DNA of 64,000 nt, from the NCBI RefSeq assembly GCF_011604685.1, contig NZ_CP050063.1, forward strand, positions 1,882,501-1,946,500, in the 5' to 3' direction. The DNA is from Spirosoma aureum. Its GTDB lineage: Bacteria > Bacteroidota > Bacteroidia > Cytophagales > Spirosomataceae. How positions within the stretch are numbered: the stretch's first letter is position 1; each line of letters begins with the position of its first letter. The notes under the pieces are model-generated. The model saw nothing but the letters and a program-made list of their open reading frames with translations, was not told where the DNA came from and made no database searches. Below, piece after piece: positions 25,401 through 33,392 of this stretch. The position numbers and the translations under genes were made by a program.

Positions 25401-27380
25401 ATTACGCCCTCCAGCGCCACGCTGACCTGTGCCAATCCCACGGTTAGCCTCACTGCAATCGGAACAGGAACCCTACAATGGTCGACAGGCTCCACCCAGT
25501 CACTGATTACGGCGAGCGCGGCCGACATCTATTCTGTGACGCTAACGGGGGGCAATGGATGCACAGCGACGGCCAGTGCCAGCATCACCGCCGATCAATC
25601 CGCTCCTGATCTGAGTATTAGCCCTGCCACTGCGACCCTCACCTGTACCAATCCGTCGGCAACCCTTACGGCGGTGGGAGCGGGAAGCTATCACTGGTCA
25701 ACAGGCTCCAACGATCCACAGATCATCGTCAGTAGTGGGGATATCTACTCGGTGACGCTGACTGCCGCTAACGGTTGTACGGCGACGGCCAGTGCCACGG
25801 TTTCGGCTGATCAATCGGCCCCTTTGGTGAGCATTTCTCCCTCTTCAGTGACGCTTACCTGCGAGAGTCCATCGAAGACATTAACTGCACAGGGGTCAGG
25901 TTCTTTTCGCTGGAATACGGGTTCTGTTGAGCCGCAAATCAGTGTTACTACACCAGGTCTTTATTCGGTGACACTGACTAGTGGAAATGGCTGTTCGGCC
26001 GTTGCAACCAGCACGGTGGAAAGCAACAGTAATCTGCCCATCCCTGTCCTGGTTGCCAGTGCCACCTCAACAGCCAATCAACCGATCTCGGTAACGGCCA
26101 GTGGCTGCTCGGGTACACTGAACTGGAGTCCACAGGGCGGAACAGGCCAGGCCATTGGAGACGTTTATACATTCACTCAGCCCGGCAACTATACCCTCTC
26201 GGCGAGTTGTACGGTAGGAGCCTGCACAAGCCCTGCAAGCACTCCAATCACCTTGCAAATCCTGCCAGGTGGCTTCGCAATCACGGCTGTGATAATGGTC
26301 AACTGTACGCTCATCGATGAAGCTAAAGGTGGCTATCAGGTTCAGTTCACGCCCCAGTATTCGGGTCAAAACAGTAATCCTATCAGTTTCTCGGTGGTCA
26401 ATGAGATGCCTACCACCACGGCTTCTCCACCGTATTCACTTAAGCTCTACACCGATAATCCGGTGATTACGCTAGTAGCCAATCAGGCGGGTAATGCTGA
26501 AGCCCGCTTTGCCTACAACTGGTTTGCTTCCTGCCAGAGTGGTACCGATCCCAATCAAGCTCCTACAACCAGTGGCATCCCTAATCAGACCATTCTGGTG
26601 GGACAAGCCTATCAGTTGAACCTCAACAACTACTTTTCGGACCCTGATGGACAATCCTTAACGTATTCCGCTACAGGTTTACCGGCTGGGTTAAGTGTCA
26701 ATGGTACCTTTATCAGCGGCACGCCATCTACCACAGGAGTTAGCAGTGTTCAGGTAACCGCTCTTGATCCAGGTGGTTTGTCAGCCCAAACCAGCTTTCA
26801 GCTGACAGTCAATCCAGCACCGACTACGCCTTCGGGCTTTACGATTGTGGGTGTCTCAACGGTGAGCTGTGAGGTAGTGAGTCCAGGTCTGAGACGAGTG
26901 ACCTTTACGCCCCAGTACGGAGGCAGCGACAGTTCTCCGATTAGTTTCTCGGTAGTCAATGAGATGTCGACTACCACCAATCCGGGACCTTACAGTCTGA
27001 ATCTGTATACCGATAACCCCAGTATTACCCTGACGGCTAAACAGGGGGCATCCCTGGCCAGCTATCTCTACAACTGGTTAGCAGCTTGTAGCAGCCCAGC
27101 GCGAGTGGGTACGGGTGAAGCAGGAGCGGGCTTGCAAGTGAAGGTATTGGGCAATCCGATTGAGGGCAAATCTGTCGAGGTAGAGATCCGGGGTGTAATG
27201 GGCCAGGCCGTACAGCTAGATCTGGTGGACATGCAGGGCAAAGTCCTCCATCAGCAACGGCTTGAGGAAGTGGGTTCCGTAGAACGGGTGAGTGTGCCGG
27301 TTGGTACGGGCAAGGGGCTATTACTCTTGCAGGTTAATACCGCTCAGCAACACCAGCAAGTGAAGCTATTGAAACCTTAG
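22479..27380 (+). CDS. Giant secreted beta-helix / Ig-repeat protein with T9SS-type C-terminal domain
   Basis: A 1633-residue protein. Signal peptide (KKFFTFLLWSLCLWTNLSVLAQ); right-handed beta-helix about 60-400 (GDQVWVARGTYMPS, NCLFTQNSG and similar turns) closed by a choice-of-anchor-Q-like DIGAAEYQG; Ig/PKD-like modules; seven tandem about 70-residue repeats (about residues 675-1185) with TLTC and YSVTLT...NGC; two copies of an unnamed about 85-residue domain (about 1265-1355 and 1440-1530) flanking a putative Ig domain (SDPDGQSLTYSATGLPAGLS); and a C-terminal sorting domain (VKVLGNP, VDMQGKVLHQQ, LLLLQV). Start at ATG 22479, where the signal peptide begins. Likely exported by T9SS as a surface adhesin; the ligand is unknown. 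Confidence 0.9.
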   Translation: MKKFFTFLLWSLCLWTNLSVLAQSRQLVLPFPTPSALQHNVAANHSGPVVTGSARTVASTIRYVKAGAEGDGSSWSNASGDLQAMINASASGDQVWVARGTYMPSISGLSDPRTASFSNKNGVSVLGGFTGIAGTENNVTARSAIPSSTTLSGDIGTVGDKADNCYHVILNNSNGLDNSAVLDGFVITGGKADGASGELSAYGGGIFNIGSSPSILNCLFTQNSGITGASIANAFTAGLRIANCSFVNNVANQIGGIYDQNGDGTSIVNCFFGQNSADVPDAAFRGNMGTMNVINCTFSGNTPGAFRVQNNTTVNLVNSLFWNNGGQDAIHVEETAASLNASYCLIEANETDYTDGGHNQTLNQFPFANVTGPQLSLCAPAVDAGNDAANTTTTDVLGNARKLRTIDIGAAEYQGEAYVSPTITSTSQSATTVCVGTTVHFNYTVSLGSGGGSIDFYQDNTVVSNLFSGTTNTSISSVYSLPVNQSGSYRLVVTGACTSLTSTYASITANSLPTSFSVTGGGPYCAGSTGSTVGLSGSQSGVNYQLLLEGNPTGNVIPGTNNPISFGPQSTTGTYTVQAVTTTSCSQTMSGSAVVSVNAPPLVSINPSATTICAGQSTALTATPTTGLTYKWSTGETTASISVSLAGPYSLTGTNTTTGCSNTATATLTVQSAPTNASLTGGTLTCATTSVTLTASATGGNSYTLSDGQINNTGQFVVNQPGSYTVTIANVSGCTTTATALVSQDNTLPSAAMSPASATLTCASSTVQLVASGGSTYLFSNGASQPGGPSSNTATVSQAGVYSVTVIAANGCSATASSTVIADQTPPTISINPSSATLTCANPTASLSAVSTGSVHWSNGSTESQIQVSSAGSYSVTATAPNGCTASTSILIQQDNTPPTVSISPSSATLSCASPSVSLTAVGTGAVRWDDNSTNPVRTVSASGTYSVTLTSTNGCTATASAIIGQDDTAPSVSITPSSATLTCANPTVSLTAIGTGTLQWSTGSTQSLITASAADIYSVTLTGGNGCTATASASITADQSAPDLSISPATATLTCTNPSATLTAVGAGSYHWSTGSNDPQIIVSSGDIYSVTLTAANGCTATASATVSADQSAPLVSISPSSVTLTCESPSKTLTAQGSGSFRWNTGSVEPQISVTTPGLYSVTLTSGNGCSAVATSTVESNSNLPIPVLVASATSTANQPISVTASGCSGTLNWSPQGGTGQAIGDVYTFTQPGNYTLSASCTVGACTSPASTPITLQILPGGFAITAVIMVNCTLIDEAKGGYQVQFTPQYSGQNSNPISFSVVNEMPTTTASPPYSLKLYTDNPVITLVANQAGNAEARFAYNWFASCQSGTDPNQAPTTSGIPNQTILVGQAYQLNLNNYFSDPDGQSLTYSATGLPAGLSVNGTFISGTPSTTGVSSVQVTALDPGGLSAQTSFQLTVNPAPTTPSGFTIVGVSTVSCEVVSPGLRRVTFTPQYGGSDSSPISFSVVNEMSTTTNPGPYSLNLYTDNPSITLTAKQGASLASYLYNWLAACSSPARVGTGEAGAGLQVKVLGNPIEGKSVEVEIRGVMGQAVQLDLVDMQGKVLHQQRLEEVGSVERVSVPVGTGKGLLLLQVNTAQQHQQVKLLKP
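24504..26030 (+). repeat. Seven tandem coding repeats of about 215 bp
   Basis: Within the giant secreted protein gene, the units begin NASLTGGTLTC, AAMSPASATLTC, ISINPSSATLTC, VSISPSSATLSC, VSITPSSATLTC, LSISPATATLTC and VSISPSSVTLTC. Each has a Cys early and an NGC near the end, suggesting one disulfide per unit. The first two units are most divergent and the later ones most alike. Confidence 0.9.
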
Positions 27381-27402
27381 TTGGTCTTACTTAATGATCA
27401 TA

Positions 27403-27433
27403 AAACGCCCGGTTCAAACTGAGCCGGGCGTTT
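27403..27433 (+). terminator. Terminator after the giant secreted protein gene
   Basis: AAACGCCCGGTTC (27403-27415) pairs with GAGCCGGGCGTTT (27421-27433), 13 bp with one G-T, 23 bases after the stop codon. The rest of the gap to 27664 shows no gene. Confidence 0.85.
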
Positions 27434-27663
27434 GCTGGCCAAGACACCAGGCGATTCCCTGCCGCAGGTCTATTGCTGTTGCCCGGCAACTGGCCGGTCG
27501 GTCTTGTCGATGAATAAGTGGCTTTAGCCAGATCACGGTTTGCCAAAGTTTTTAATCAATTTTCATTACAGATCAATTCAGTGGTCCACAACAATGGTTG
27601 ATAATGCTTTTCGGCAACCATATTTGAGAGACGACAAAAGCAGCTAACGTGTACCTTAGCAAG

Positions 27664-28302
27664 ATGTCGTTAGGAATCTTTAAATTCGCGTCAATGAACT
27701 GCTCTCCCGGATTGCCTTCGTTGGCTATCGTTGCCACAATTGTTATCTCGCTGCTTTCCTCATGCTCAACTCGTCGCAGTGAAGCAGACCATGCGTCTGC
27801 TTCTCAGAGCGCGGCAGTTACCGTGTCCATACCGTTATTCACAAGCGCGGACCCTCTTGTTAAAGATCGGATCCATGATTTACTTAGAGGGTATTTCAAC
27901 TTGAACCAGGCATTGATCAGCGATAGTCTGGCCGGAGCAAAGACGGCTGCTGCCGACCTTTTGGCAACAACCGATAAATTTGACATGTCGAAACTGACGG
28001 CTGAGCAAATGGATTTCTATTTCATTCAATCATCCAAACTAAAAACGGGTTTGCAAGTAATCAGTAACAGTACTGAGATTGAACAGGCCCGATCAGGTCT
28101 TGCTGGTGTTAGCGAAGCGATGTATGCTGTTGTGAAAGCGTTCCGTGTGAATAAGTCTCCGCTGTATTACCAGTATTGTCCTATGGCGCTCAACAATCAG
28201 GGTGCGACCTGGCTAAGCGCTACCGAAGAACTCGCCAATCCCTATATGGGACAAATGATGCTGAACTGCGGAAGAACGCAGGAAAAGCTGGAATACCAAT
28301 GA
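27664..28302 (+). CDS. DUF3347-type lipoprotein, first gene of an ABC importer operon
   Basis: About 212 residues. A lipoprotein signal (IVISLLSSC) anchors it to a membrane. Residues about 50-130 are helical (LLRGYFNLNQALISDSLAGA), and the C-terminal part carries YYQYCPMALNNQGATWLSAT followed by ELANPYMGQMMLNCG, the pattern of DUF3347, a domain seen with CusB-type copper efflux proteins. The conserved Cys-Pro-Met and Met-Met-x-x-Cys residues could bind a soft metal. Start is uncertain: ATG 27664 or 27694, or GTG 27649. The stop overlaps the permease ATG (ATGA), so translation is probably coupled. The link to copper is inferred from the family. Confidence 0.8.
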   Translation: MSLGIFKFASMNCSPGLPSLAIVATIVISLLSSCSTRRSEADHASASQSAAVTVSIPLFTSADPLVKDRIHDLLRGYFNLNQALISDSLAGAKTAAADLLATTDKFDMSKLTAEQMDFYFIQSSKLKTGLQVISNSTEIEQARSGLAGVSEAMYAVVKAFRVNKSPLYYQYCPMALNNQGATWLSATEELANPYMGQMMLNCGRTQEKLEYQ

Positions 28303-29111
28303 AGGCCAACATCATGACTATGCAAAGTCCATCATCGCCGACGAAACGAGTAAGTTCACCGCTGGGCAGATTCTCTTCGATCCTGGTTTTGCTGGGAGTG
28401 ATTCTCTTGTGGTATGGAATTTCAGCGCTCAGCTTGTTTCCTGAGTATGCTTTCCCATCTCCGGCCTCCGTATTCGTAAGTTTTAAAGAAGAATTAACCG
28501 CAGGACGTCTGCTAAACGATATCGTTGCCTCACTTTGGCGTGTAGCTATAGGGTTTGTGCTGGCAGCGGGCATGGGCATACCAATTGGATTGTGGCTGGG
28601 CCAGCATCTCCAGGCGCGCCAGGCACTTGTACCCATGCTTAACTTCTTTCGCTTTCTGTCACCGCTGGCGTGGATACCTTTTGCCATCCTCTGGTTTCAC
28701 ATCGGAGATAAGCCAGCTATATTCCTGATATTTATGGCAACGTTCTTTCCGATGACACTCGCCACAATGGTTGCTGTAGCTGGTATTCCAAGTATCTACT
28801 TTCGGGTGGCGAAAGACTACAACTATAGCGGGGTAGAACTTCTTACACATATTACGTTCCCTGCCGTACTTCCACAGGTAATAACCGCCTTGAGAATGAG
28901 CTATGGTATTGCCTGGGTAGTGATTGTTGCCGCTGAGATGGTTGGTTGTCAGGATGGATTGGGCTACGGTATCTGGGAGGCACGGAACGGATTGCGTTTA
29001 GACTCCGCTGTCTGTTATATGATGGTAATCGGATCGCTCGGTATGGGCATAGATCGTCTACTTGCTCAGTTAACAAACTTACCGGCTGTACGTTGGGGAT
29101 ATGAGAGATAA
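28299..29111 (+). CDS. ABC transporter permease (nitrate/sulfonate/taurine type)
   Basis: A 270-residue permease of the BPD_transp_1 fold with about six membrane helices (for example ILVLLGVILLWYGISAL and VAIGFVLAAGMGIPIGLWLG). The EAA-type loop for ATPase contact is at YNYSGVELLTHITFPAVLPQ. The start ATG at 28299 overlaps the upstream stop by four bases; the open frame continues further upstream but only inside the previous gene. It overlaps the ATPase gene by 11 bases. Sequence type is SsuC/TauC/NrtB-like; the true substrate is unknown. Confidence 0.92.
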   Translation: MKANIMTMQSPSSPTKRVSSPLGRFSSILVLLGVILLWYGISALSLFPEYAFPSPASVFVSFKEELTAGRLLNDIVASLWRVAIGFVLAAGMGIPIGLWLGQHLQARQALVPMLNFFRFLSPLAWIPFAILWFHIGDKPAIFLIFMATFFPMTLATMVAVAGIPSIYFRVAKDYNYSGVELLTHITFPAVLPQVITALRMSYGIAWVVIVAAEMVGCQDGLGYGIWEARNGLRLDSAVCYMMVIGSLGMGIDRLLAQLTNLPAVRWGYER

Positions 29112-29844
29112 GCAAGCGAGCAAGTTGGTATTTGATAAGGTATATCATCGCTATGGCGACGTAGCCGTATTGGAGAATCTTAACCTTGAGGTCAAGGCCG
29201 GCGAAGTGGTTGTATTGGTTGGCCCAAGTGGTTGTGGTAAAACAACCATTTTGAATTTGCTATCGGGGCATATTGCCCCGGTGTCTGGAAAGATCACCAG
29301 AGAGGGCACAGCCCGAACAGTGTATCAGCAGGACGGATTGTTTCCGTGGCTAACGGTCTCCGAGAATGTCGGAATAGGGCTTCGATCGGTGAAAGATGAG
29401 AAGCGACGTGACTATGATATGACGGAACTGCTTGAATTGGTAAATCTTAAAAGTTTTGGCAACCACTATCCCCATCAGTTGTCTGGCGGTATGCGGCAAC
29501 GGGCTGAGTTAGCTCGGGTACTGGCCGGCGATTCTGACATCCTGTTGATGGATGAGCCATTCTCCGCGCTTGACTATCAGGCCAGACTTAACATGCGCAG
29601 TGAGCTTGCACGAGTGCTCGAGAAAAAGCCACGAACGGTTGTTTTCGTGACTCATGATATAGAAGAAGCTGCTCAGTTGGCTGATCGTGTTCTGGTTTTG
29701 TCCAAAAGGCCCGCAACGATTTGCCGGGAACTATCCATTACTGTTCCTCGTCCACGGGGTTTGGCTGATGATGAGGTGGTCGAGGCAATGAGAATGATCC
29801 TCCGTGAGCTGGGTCTGAACAATACTAGTAGTGTGCCTGAGTAG
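29101..29844 (+). CDS. ABC transporter ATP-binding protein (SsuB/NrtD-like)
   Basis: A 247-residue ATPase. Walker A GPSGCGKTT, Q-loop QQDGLFPW, signature LSGGMRQR, Walker B ILLMDEP and the switch His (VTHD) are all intact. ATG at 29101 lies within the end of the permease gene. It powers import through the adjoining permease; the family (nitrate/sulfonate/taurine/bicarbonate and thiamine-precursor importers) does not fix the substrate. Confidence 0.94.
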   Translation: MRDKQASKLVFDKVYHRYGDVAVLENLNLEVKAGEVVVLVGPSGCGKTTILNLLSGHIAPVSGKITREGTARTVYQQDGLFPWLTVSENVGIGLRSVKDEKRRDYDMTELLELVNLKSFGNHYPHQLSGGMRQRAELARVLAGDSDILLMDEPFSALDYQARLNMRSELARVLEKKPRTVVFVTHDIEEAAQLADRVLVLSKRPATICRELSITVPRPRGLADDEVVEAMRMILRELGLNNTSSVPE

Positions 29845-29889
29845 TAGGGTTTTGATACTACAAACTTTCATGTATATATTGCTGACAGG

Positions 29890-30954
29890 ATGAAACGAAC
29901 AGGAATAAAACTCTTTATCGGCGTTGCCGCTGTTATTACAGTCTTGGGAGTACTTCGTTATCGACCCTTTGGCGACTTTACTGGCTCTCGCGCAGAAGTT
30001 ATCCATAAAGGTGGCAACAAGCATGCCGATCGAGAACTTACTGTGGGTTTTTTACCCGTAACCTGTCATCTTACCTGTCCGGTTACCGACTTCGCTTCGA
30101 AGACAACTGAAACCAATACCAACTTCAATTCGCGCGTCTTTACCGATTTTCCGACGGTCGTCAGTGCGTTGGAAGCGAAACAAGTTCAGGCAACGTTTAT
30201 GATCGTTCCGTTGGCGATGAAGCTTCGGGAGCAGGGGGTACCCGTAAAAATTTGTTATCTCGGACACCGAGACGGCTCGCAGGTTGTGGTTGGCAAGAAC
30301 AGTAAGATCAGAAGCCTGGTCGACCTCAAGGGGAAAAAAGTAGCGGTTCCCAGTCTGTTCAGTAATCAAAATTTCGTTCTTCACAAGCTGATGTCGGATT
30401 ATCAAATGCAGCCCAACGACATCAATTTTGTCGTACTTCCTCCCCCTGACATGCCAACCTCGCTCGCTGCGGGCGCCATCGATGCTTACTTTGTCGGTGA
30501 GCCATTCTGTGCAAAGGCAGAGCTCGACGGTGTTGGACGCGTTCTCTATTATGCGCGAGATATATGGCCCAACTTTATCTCCTGCGCGCTGGTTGTACAC
30601 GAAGATCTTATAAAAAGCCAGCCAGACATGGTCAGGGATCTTGTGCGTGGTATTGCGCAGTCTGGCGCGTGGGCCGAAACACACCGGGCAGAAGCCGCGA
30701 AATTGGTAGCTCCCTATTACCGGCAAGATGAGAAAGTCCTTAATTATGTGCTTACTGCTGATCCCAAACGTGTTAGCTATGTAAACCTTACCCCTACAGA
30801 TAAAGACCTTGCACGCATTGAGGATATGGGATTGAGCATGGGCCTATTGACCAAACGTACACCGATGAATGAGTTAATAGATCGTAAATATGTGCCTGAA
30901 GTAATACGGGAAGCGTCGATCGATGTAGCGCAGATACCCACTCCAAACAAGTAA
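29890..30954 (+). CDS. ABC importer substrate-binding protein with Cys-His-Cys motif
   Basis: A 354-residue periplasmic binding protein of the NMT1/SsuA-like fold (type 2). The N-terminus (IKLFIGVAAVITVLGVL) is a signal anchor with no lipobox. Typical parts: ELTVGFLPV at the first strand, VSALEAKQVQATFMIVP, LKGKKVAVPS, and AAGAIDAYFVGEPFCAKAEL. Unusual is the segment VTCHLTCPVTDF at the ligand-binding loop after strand one, with C-H-x-x-C, plus a further Cys near the EPFC turn. These could bind a metal or a thiol-reactive ligand. It is 45 bases after the ATPase gene and completes the importer. Specificity is not assignable. Confidence 0.88.
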   Translation: MKRTGIKLFIGVAAVITVLGVLRYRPFGDFTGSRAEVIHKGGNKHADRELTVGFLPVTCHLTCPVTDFASKTTETNTNFNSRVFTDFPTVVSALEAKQVQATFMIVPLAMKLREQGVPVKICYLGHRDGSQVVVGKNSKIRSLVDLKGKKVAVPSLFSNQNFVLHKLMSDYQMQPNDINFVVLPPPDMPTSLAAGAIDAYFVGEPFCAKAELDGVGRVLYYARDIWPNFISCALVVHEDLIKSQPDMVRDLVRGIAQSGAWAETHRAEAAKLVAPYYRQDEKVLNYVLTADPKRVSYVNLTPTDKDLARIEDMGLSMGLLTKRTPMNELIDRKYVPEVIREASIDVAQIPTPNK

Positions 30955-31113
30955 CTCTATTGACCACCACCTCTATTGGTTGTTGTGGGTTTTCCTGGAT
31001 AGGTGCATAGGAATGACACCTAAATCATGCGATAGCCAAATAAAAGACATGGTTATTTTTCGCAATTGGTGATGCTCCAATCGCTTGATGCCTGCTCTGA
31101 CAAGGCATTTAAT

Positions 31114-31302
31114 TTAATAATTTCGTCGCTTACGATCTAGGGAGGCTTGAATCTCAACCCAGGCTTTTGCCTTTAGTTGTTGGTGTAGCTCTTTGTCTCT
31201 TGGTATAAAAGTGCTGCTCTGATGCTTTTCACTATGAGACTTTCTCTCCCAGTAATTAGTGTCCGACGTATCAGGAATGGATGTGTAAACAGGCTGGCTC
31301 AT
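31114..31302 (-). CDS. Small hypothetical protein
   Basis: A 62-residue, polar, Lys/Ser/Gln-rich frame (SHSEKHQSSTFIPRDKELHQ, then LKAKAWVEIQASLDRKRR). No family recognised. The amphipathic C-terminal helix and the clean ATG suggest it could be real. It lies on the same strand as the 61-residue gene that precedes it (31406-31591). Confidence 0.4.
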   Translation of the reverse strand: MSQPVYTSIPDTSDTNYWERKSHSEKHQSSTFIPRDKELHQQLKAKAWVEIQASLDRKRRNY

Positions 31303-31405
31303 GATTGAGATTAGGAATAGATTATGTACTTCTCCCTATAAACGAAACCAGGAGAGTCCTTAGCATAGAAAAGCTATTATTGGGACGAATTCAACCATAA
31401 CCTCT

Positions 31406-31591
31406 TCAGGTAGGCCACTTTTCCAGGCCAGCAGCAATGCGCAAAGCCCGCTGCACATCTTCCCAATAATAACCACTATCATAGCCCGTAGATAAACGGT
31501 CACAAATAGTCAGAAAATCATTCGCGGCATCGATCCGTTGTTGCTCGGACGATGGCAAATTCGGCTCTATCTGATCAGATAATCCTTCCAT
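31406..31591 (-). CDS. Small hypothetical protein
   Basis: A 61-residue acidic frame: a Pro/Ser/Gln N-terminus then ANDFLTICDRLSTGYDSGYY and WEDVQRALRIAAGLEKWPT. The sequence has good protein-like composition and predicted helices. No family recognised. It lies just downstream of the esterase/SMP-30 gene on the same strand, 67 bases after that gene's stop (31659). Confidence 0.45.
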   Translation of the reverse strand: MEGLSDQIEPNLPSSEQQRIDAANDFLTICDRLSTGYDSGYYWEDVQRALRIAAGLEKWPT

Positions 31592-31658
31592 ATATCAAAA
31601 ATACCAAATTTCAATATTCAGCCATGAGTTGCTATCAATTGAAATAGATGGCGATTTA

Positions 31659-33392
31659 TCAATTAGGTGATGGACCTCTTACTTTTAATTTACGCCTATA
31701 TACCTTGGCTCCACAAGTTACGTACAGCGTGTCAAAGTTTTTGCCGCCAAAGCATAAATTGGAAGGGTAACCAGTGGGAGTAGGTATAATCGCATTGACC
31801 CGACCTGTCTGATCAAGAACCTGAATGCCTAGTCGTGTGGCCACATAGACCCGACCGGCACTATCGCACTTCAGTCCATCTGGCCAGGCATTTTCGGCGG
31901 TATCAGGAACATGAAGCCACCCATAGCGTTGTTTATGAGTCAGTTGCCCATCGGGCAGGACCTGGTACGCCCATATCCAGTGCGAAGCTGATTCCGCTAC
32001 ATATAATTGGCGCTGATCGGGTGTGAAAGCCAGCCCATTGGCGAACTTTAAACCCGTTGTCGCTTCACCGCCGTCAACCACTACTTTCTGGCCGTCAGGT
32101 CGGATCAGATAAATTGTGCTTGGCTTGTCAGTTCCATCCGGAGAAGTAATGTATAGATTTCCATTTTTTGCCACCGTAATGTCATTGCCCGATAGACCCT
32201 CTGCTACAACTGTCTCTTTCTCTGAACGATCGTATCGATATACCGCATTACTCCGGCTTGATACGGTATAGCGCTGCCCACTCGTACTATAGGCTGTGCC
32301 TGCCGCTTTTTTGGAATCGGTATTAATGCTGACAGGTTTGCCTGTCTGGTCAACTTTAAACGTTTTTCCGTTTAATACGTCCTGGAAAACAACCTCACCT
32401 GCCTCATTTGCCGCTGGCCCCTCCGTAAAGGAGTAACCTTCGCCAACCAGTTCCCAGCCTTCATTAGGCAATAGAATATCTAGTAGAAAAGGGTTCTTGG
32501 TCTGTCCATTTGTAACAGGTTTTGGGTAATCTTTCCAGAGCCATCGCATAGCCTTGGGAAAGATAGCCGTACCATGCTGGCCACTATGCCCTCCTTCACC
32601 CCATACATGCTGTACCTCGTAGCCCGCGAAAATCAACGCCCGATCGATGGTTTCATTGGCTTTCCACCAATCGCCGACGAAATTATTCAGATCATTGGTT
32701 CCATCCTGTAAAAAGACGCGAATCGGCTTGGGCTCATATTTGCGAATTAAAGTTGCATAGCGGTCACCACCTCTTAGCCCAACGTAGGTCCCAATTGCAC
32801 TAAATACCCTGGAAAAAGCTTCTGGATGTTCCCAGGCTGCGGTGAAGGCACAAACGGCCCCGCTGCTTGAACCACCAATGGCGCGGTCGTTGCCACTTTT
32901 CGAGAGTCGAATCGATCGACCATCGCTGGTCTTTTGCTTTTCAACATCGGGTAAAATCTCGTCTAAAATGAACCGGGCATAGGCTTCGCCCAGTCCATCA
33001 TATTCAAAACTCCGATTCAGCCGATCATGAGTAGGGTCGCCATCGACGACTCGCACCTTGCCGGGCATGACAAAAACCCCAATGGTTACGGGCATTTCTT
33101 TTCGATGGATCAAATTGTCGAAAACAGTGGGGGCCTTCCACTGAATGCCGTCCTGGTTGACATATACGCAAGCCGGTTTATCTGGACGGTATTGAGCGGG
33201 TACATAGATCCAATACTCGCGCCAGGTTCCGGGGAAACGTTTGGAATCCTGAAAGGTAAACTTCATAACTTCACCTTTAGGAACGCCGGCCTGCTCAATT
33301 GAAGCTGAATCAATTGGATACGATTCGGCCGCTGGCTGGGCGACTACCGAAAAATGCCCCAGCAAAAAAAGGAGGGAGAATAGCTTTTTCAT
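31659..33392 (-). CDS. Secreted esterase fused to SMP-30/gluconolactonase-like beta-propeller
   Basis: A 577-residue exported protein. Signal peptide (KLFSLLFLLGHFSVVAQ); residues about 40-300 are an enterochelin-esterase-like alpha/beta hydrolase (YWIYVPAQYRPDKPACVYV, nucleophile elbow AIGGSSSGAVCAF with Ser176, late GGHSGQHG His); residues about 320-570 are an SMP-30-type propeller (SFTEGPAANEAGEVVFQDV, GLKFANGLAFTPDQRQLYV, WPDGLKCDSAGRVYVATRLG). The fusion suggests coupled ester/lactone hydrolysis of a sugar-derived or siderophore-like substrate outside the cytoplasm. ATG 33392 is chosen because the signal peptide begins there. Function is inferred from domains only. Confidence 0.9.
   Translation of the reverse strand: MKKLFSLLFLLGHFSVVAQPAAESYPIDSASIEQAGVPKGEVMKFTFQDSKRFPGTWREYWIYVPAQYRPDKPACVYVNQDGIQWKAPTVFDNLIHRKEMPVTIGVFVMPGKVRVVDGDPTHDRLNRSFEYDGLGEAYARFILDEILPDVEKQKTSDGRSIRLSKSGNDRAIGGSSSGAVCAFTAAWEHPEAFSRVFSAIGTYVGLRGGDRYATLIRKYEPKPIRVFLQDGTNDLNNFVGDWWKANETIDRALIFAGYEVQHVWGEGGHSGQHGTAIFPKAMRWLWKDYPKPVTNGQTKNPFLLDILLPNEGWELVGEGYSFTEGPAANEAGEVVFQDVLNGKTFKVDQTGKPVSINTDSKKAAGTAYSTSGQRYTVSSRSNAVYRYDRSEKETVVAEGLSGNDITVAKNGNLYITSPDGTDKPSTIYLIRPDGQKVVVDGGEATTGLKFANGLAFTPDQRQLYVAESASHWIWAYQVLPDGQLTHKQRYGWLHVPDTAENAWPDGLKCDSAGRVYVATRLGIQVLDQTGRVNAIIPTPTGYPSNLCFGGKNFDTLYVTCGAKVYRRKLKVRGPSPN

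Noticed and set aside
24504..26030. Regular repeat spacing resembling a CRISPR array or tandem DNA repeat
   Set aside because: The units are codon-aligned, about 215 bp, diverged at DNA level and encode Ig-like domains in one open frame.
30052..30726. Minus-strand open frame opposite the binding protein
   Set aside because: The plus-strand product is a clear ABC binding protein; codon pattern of the opposite frame is a shadow.
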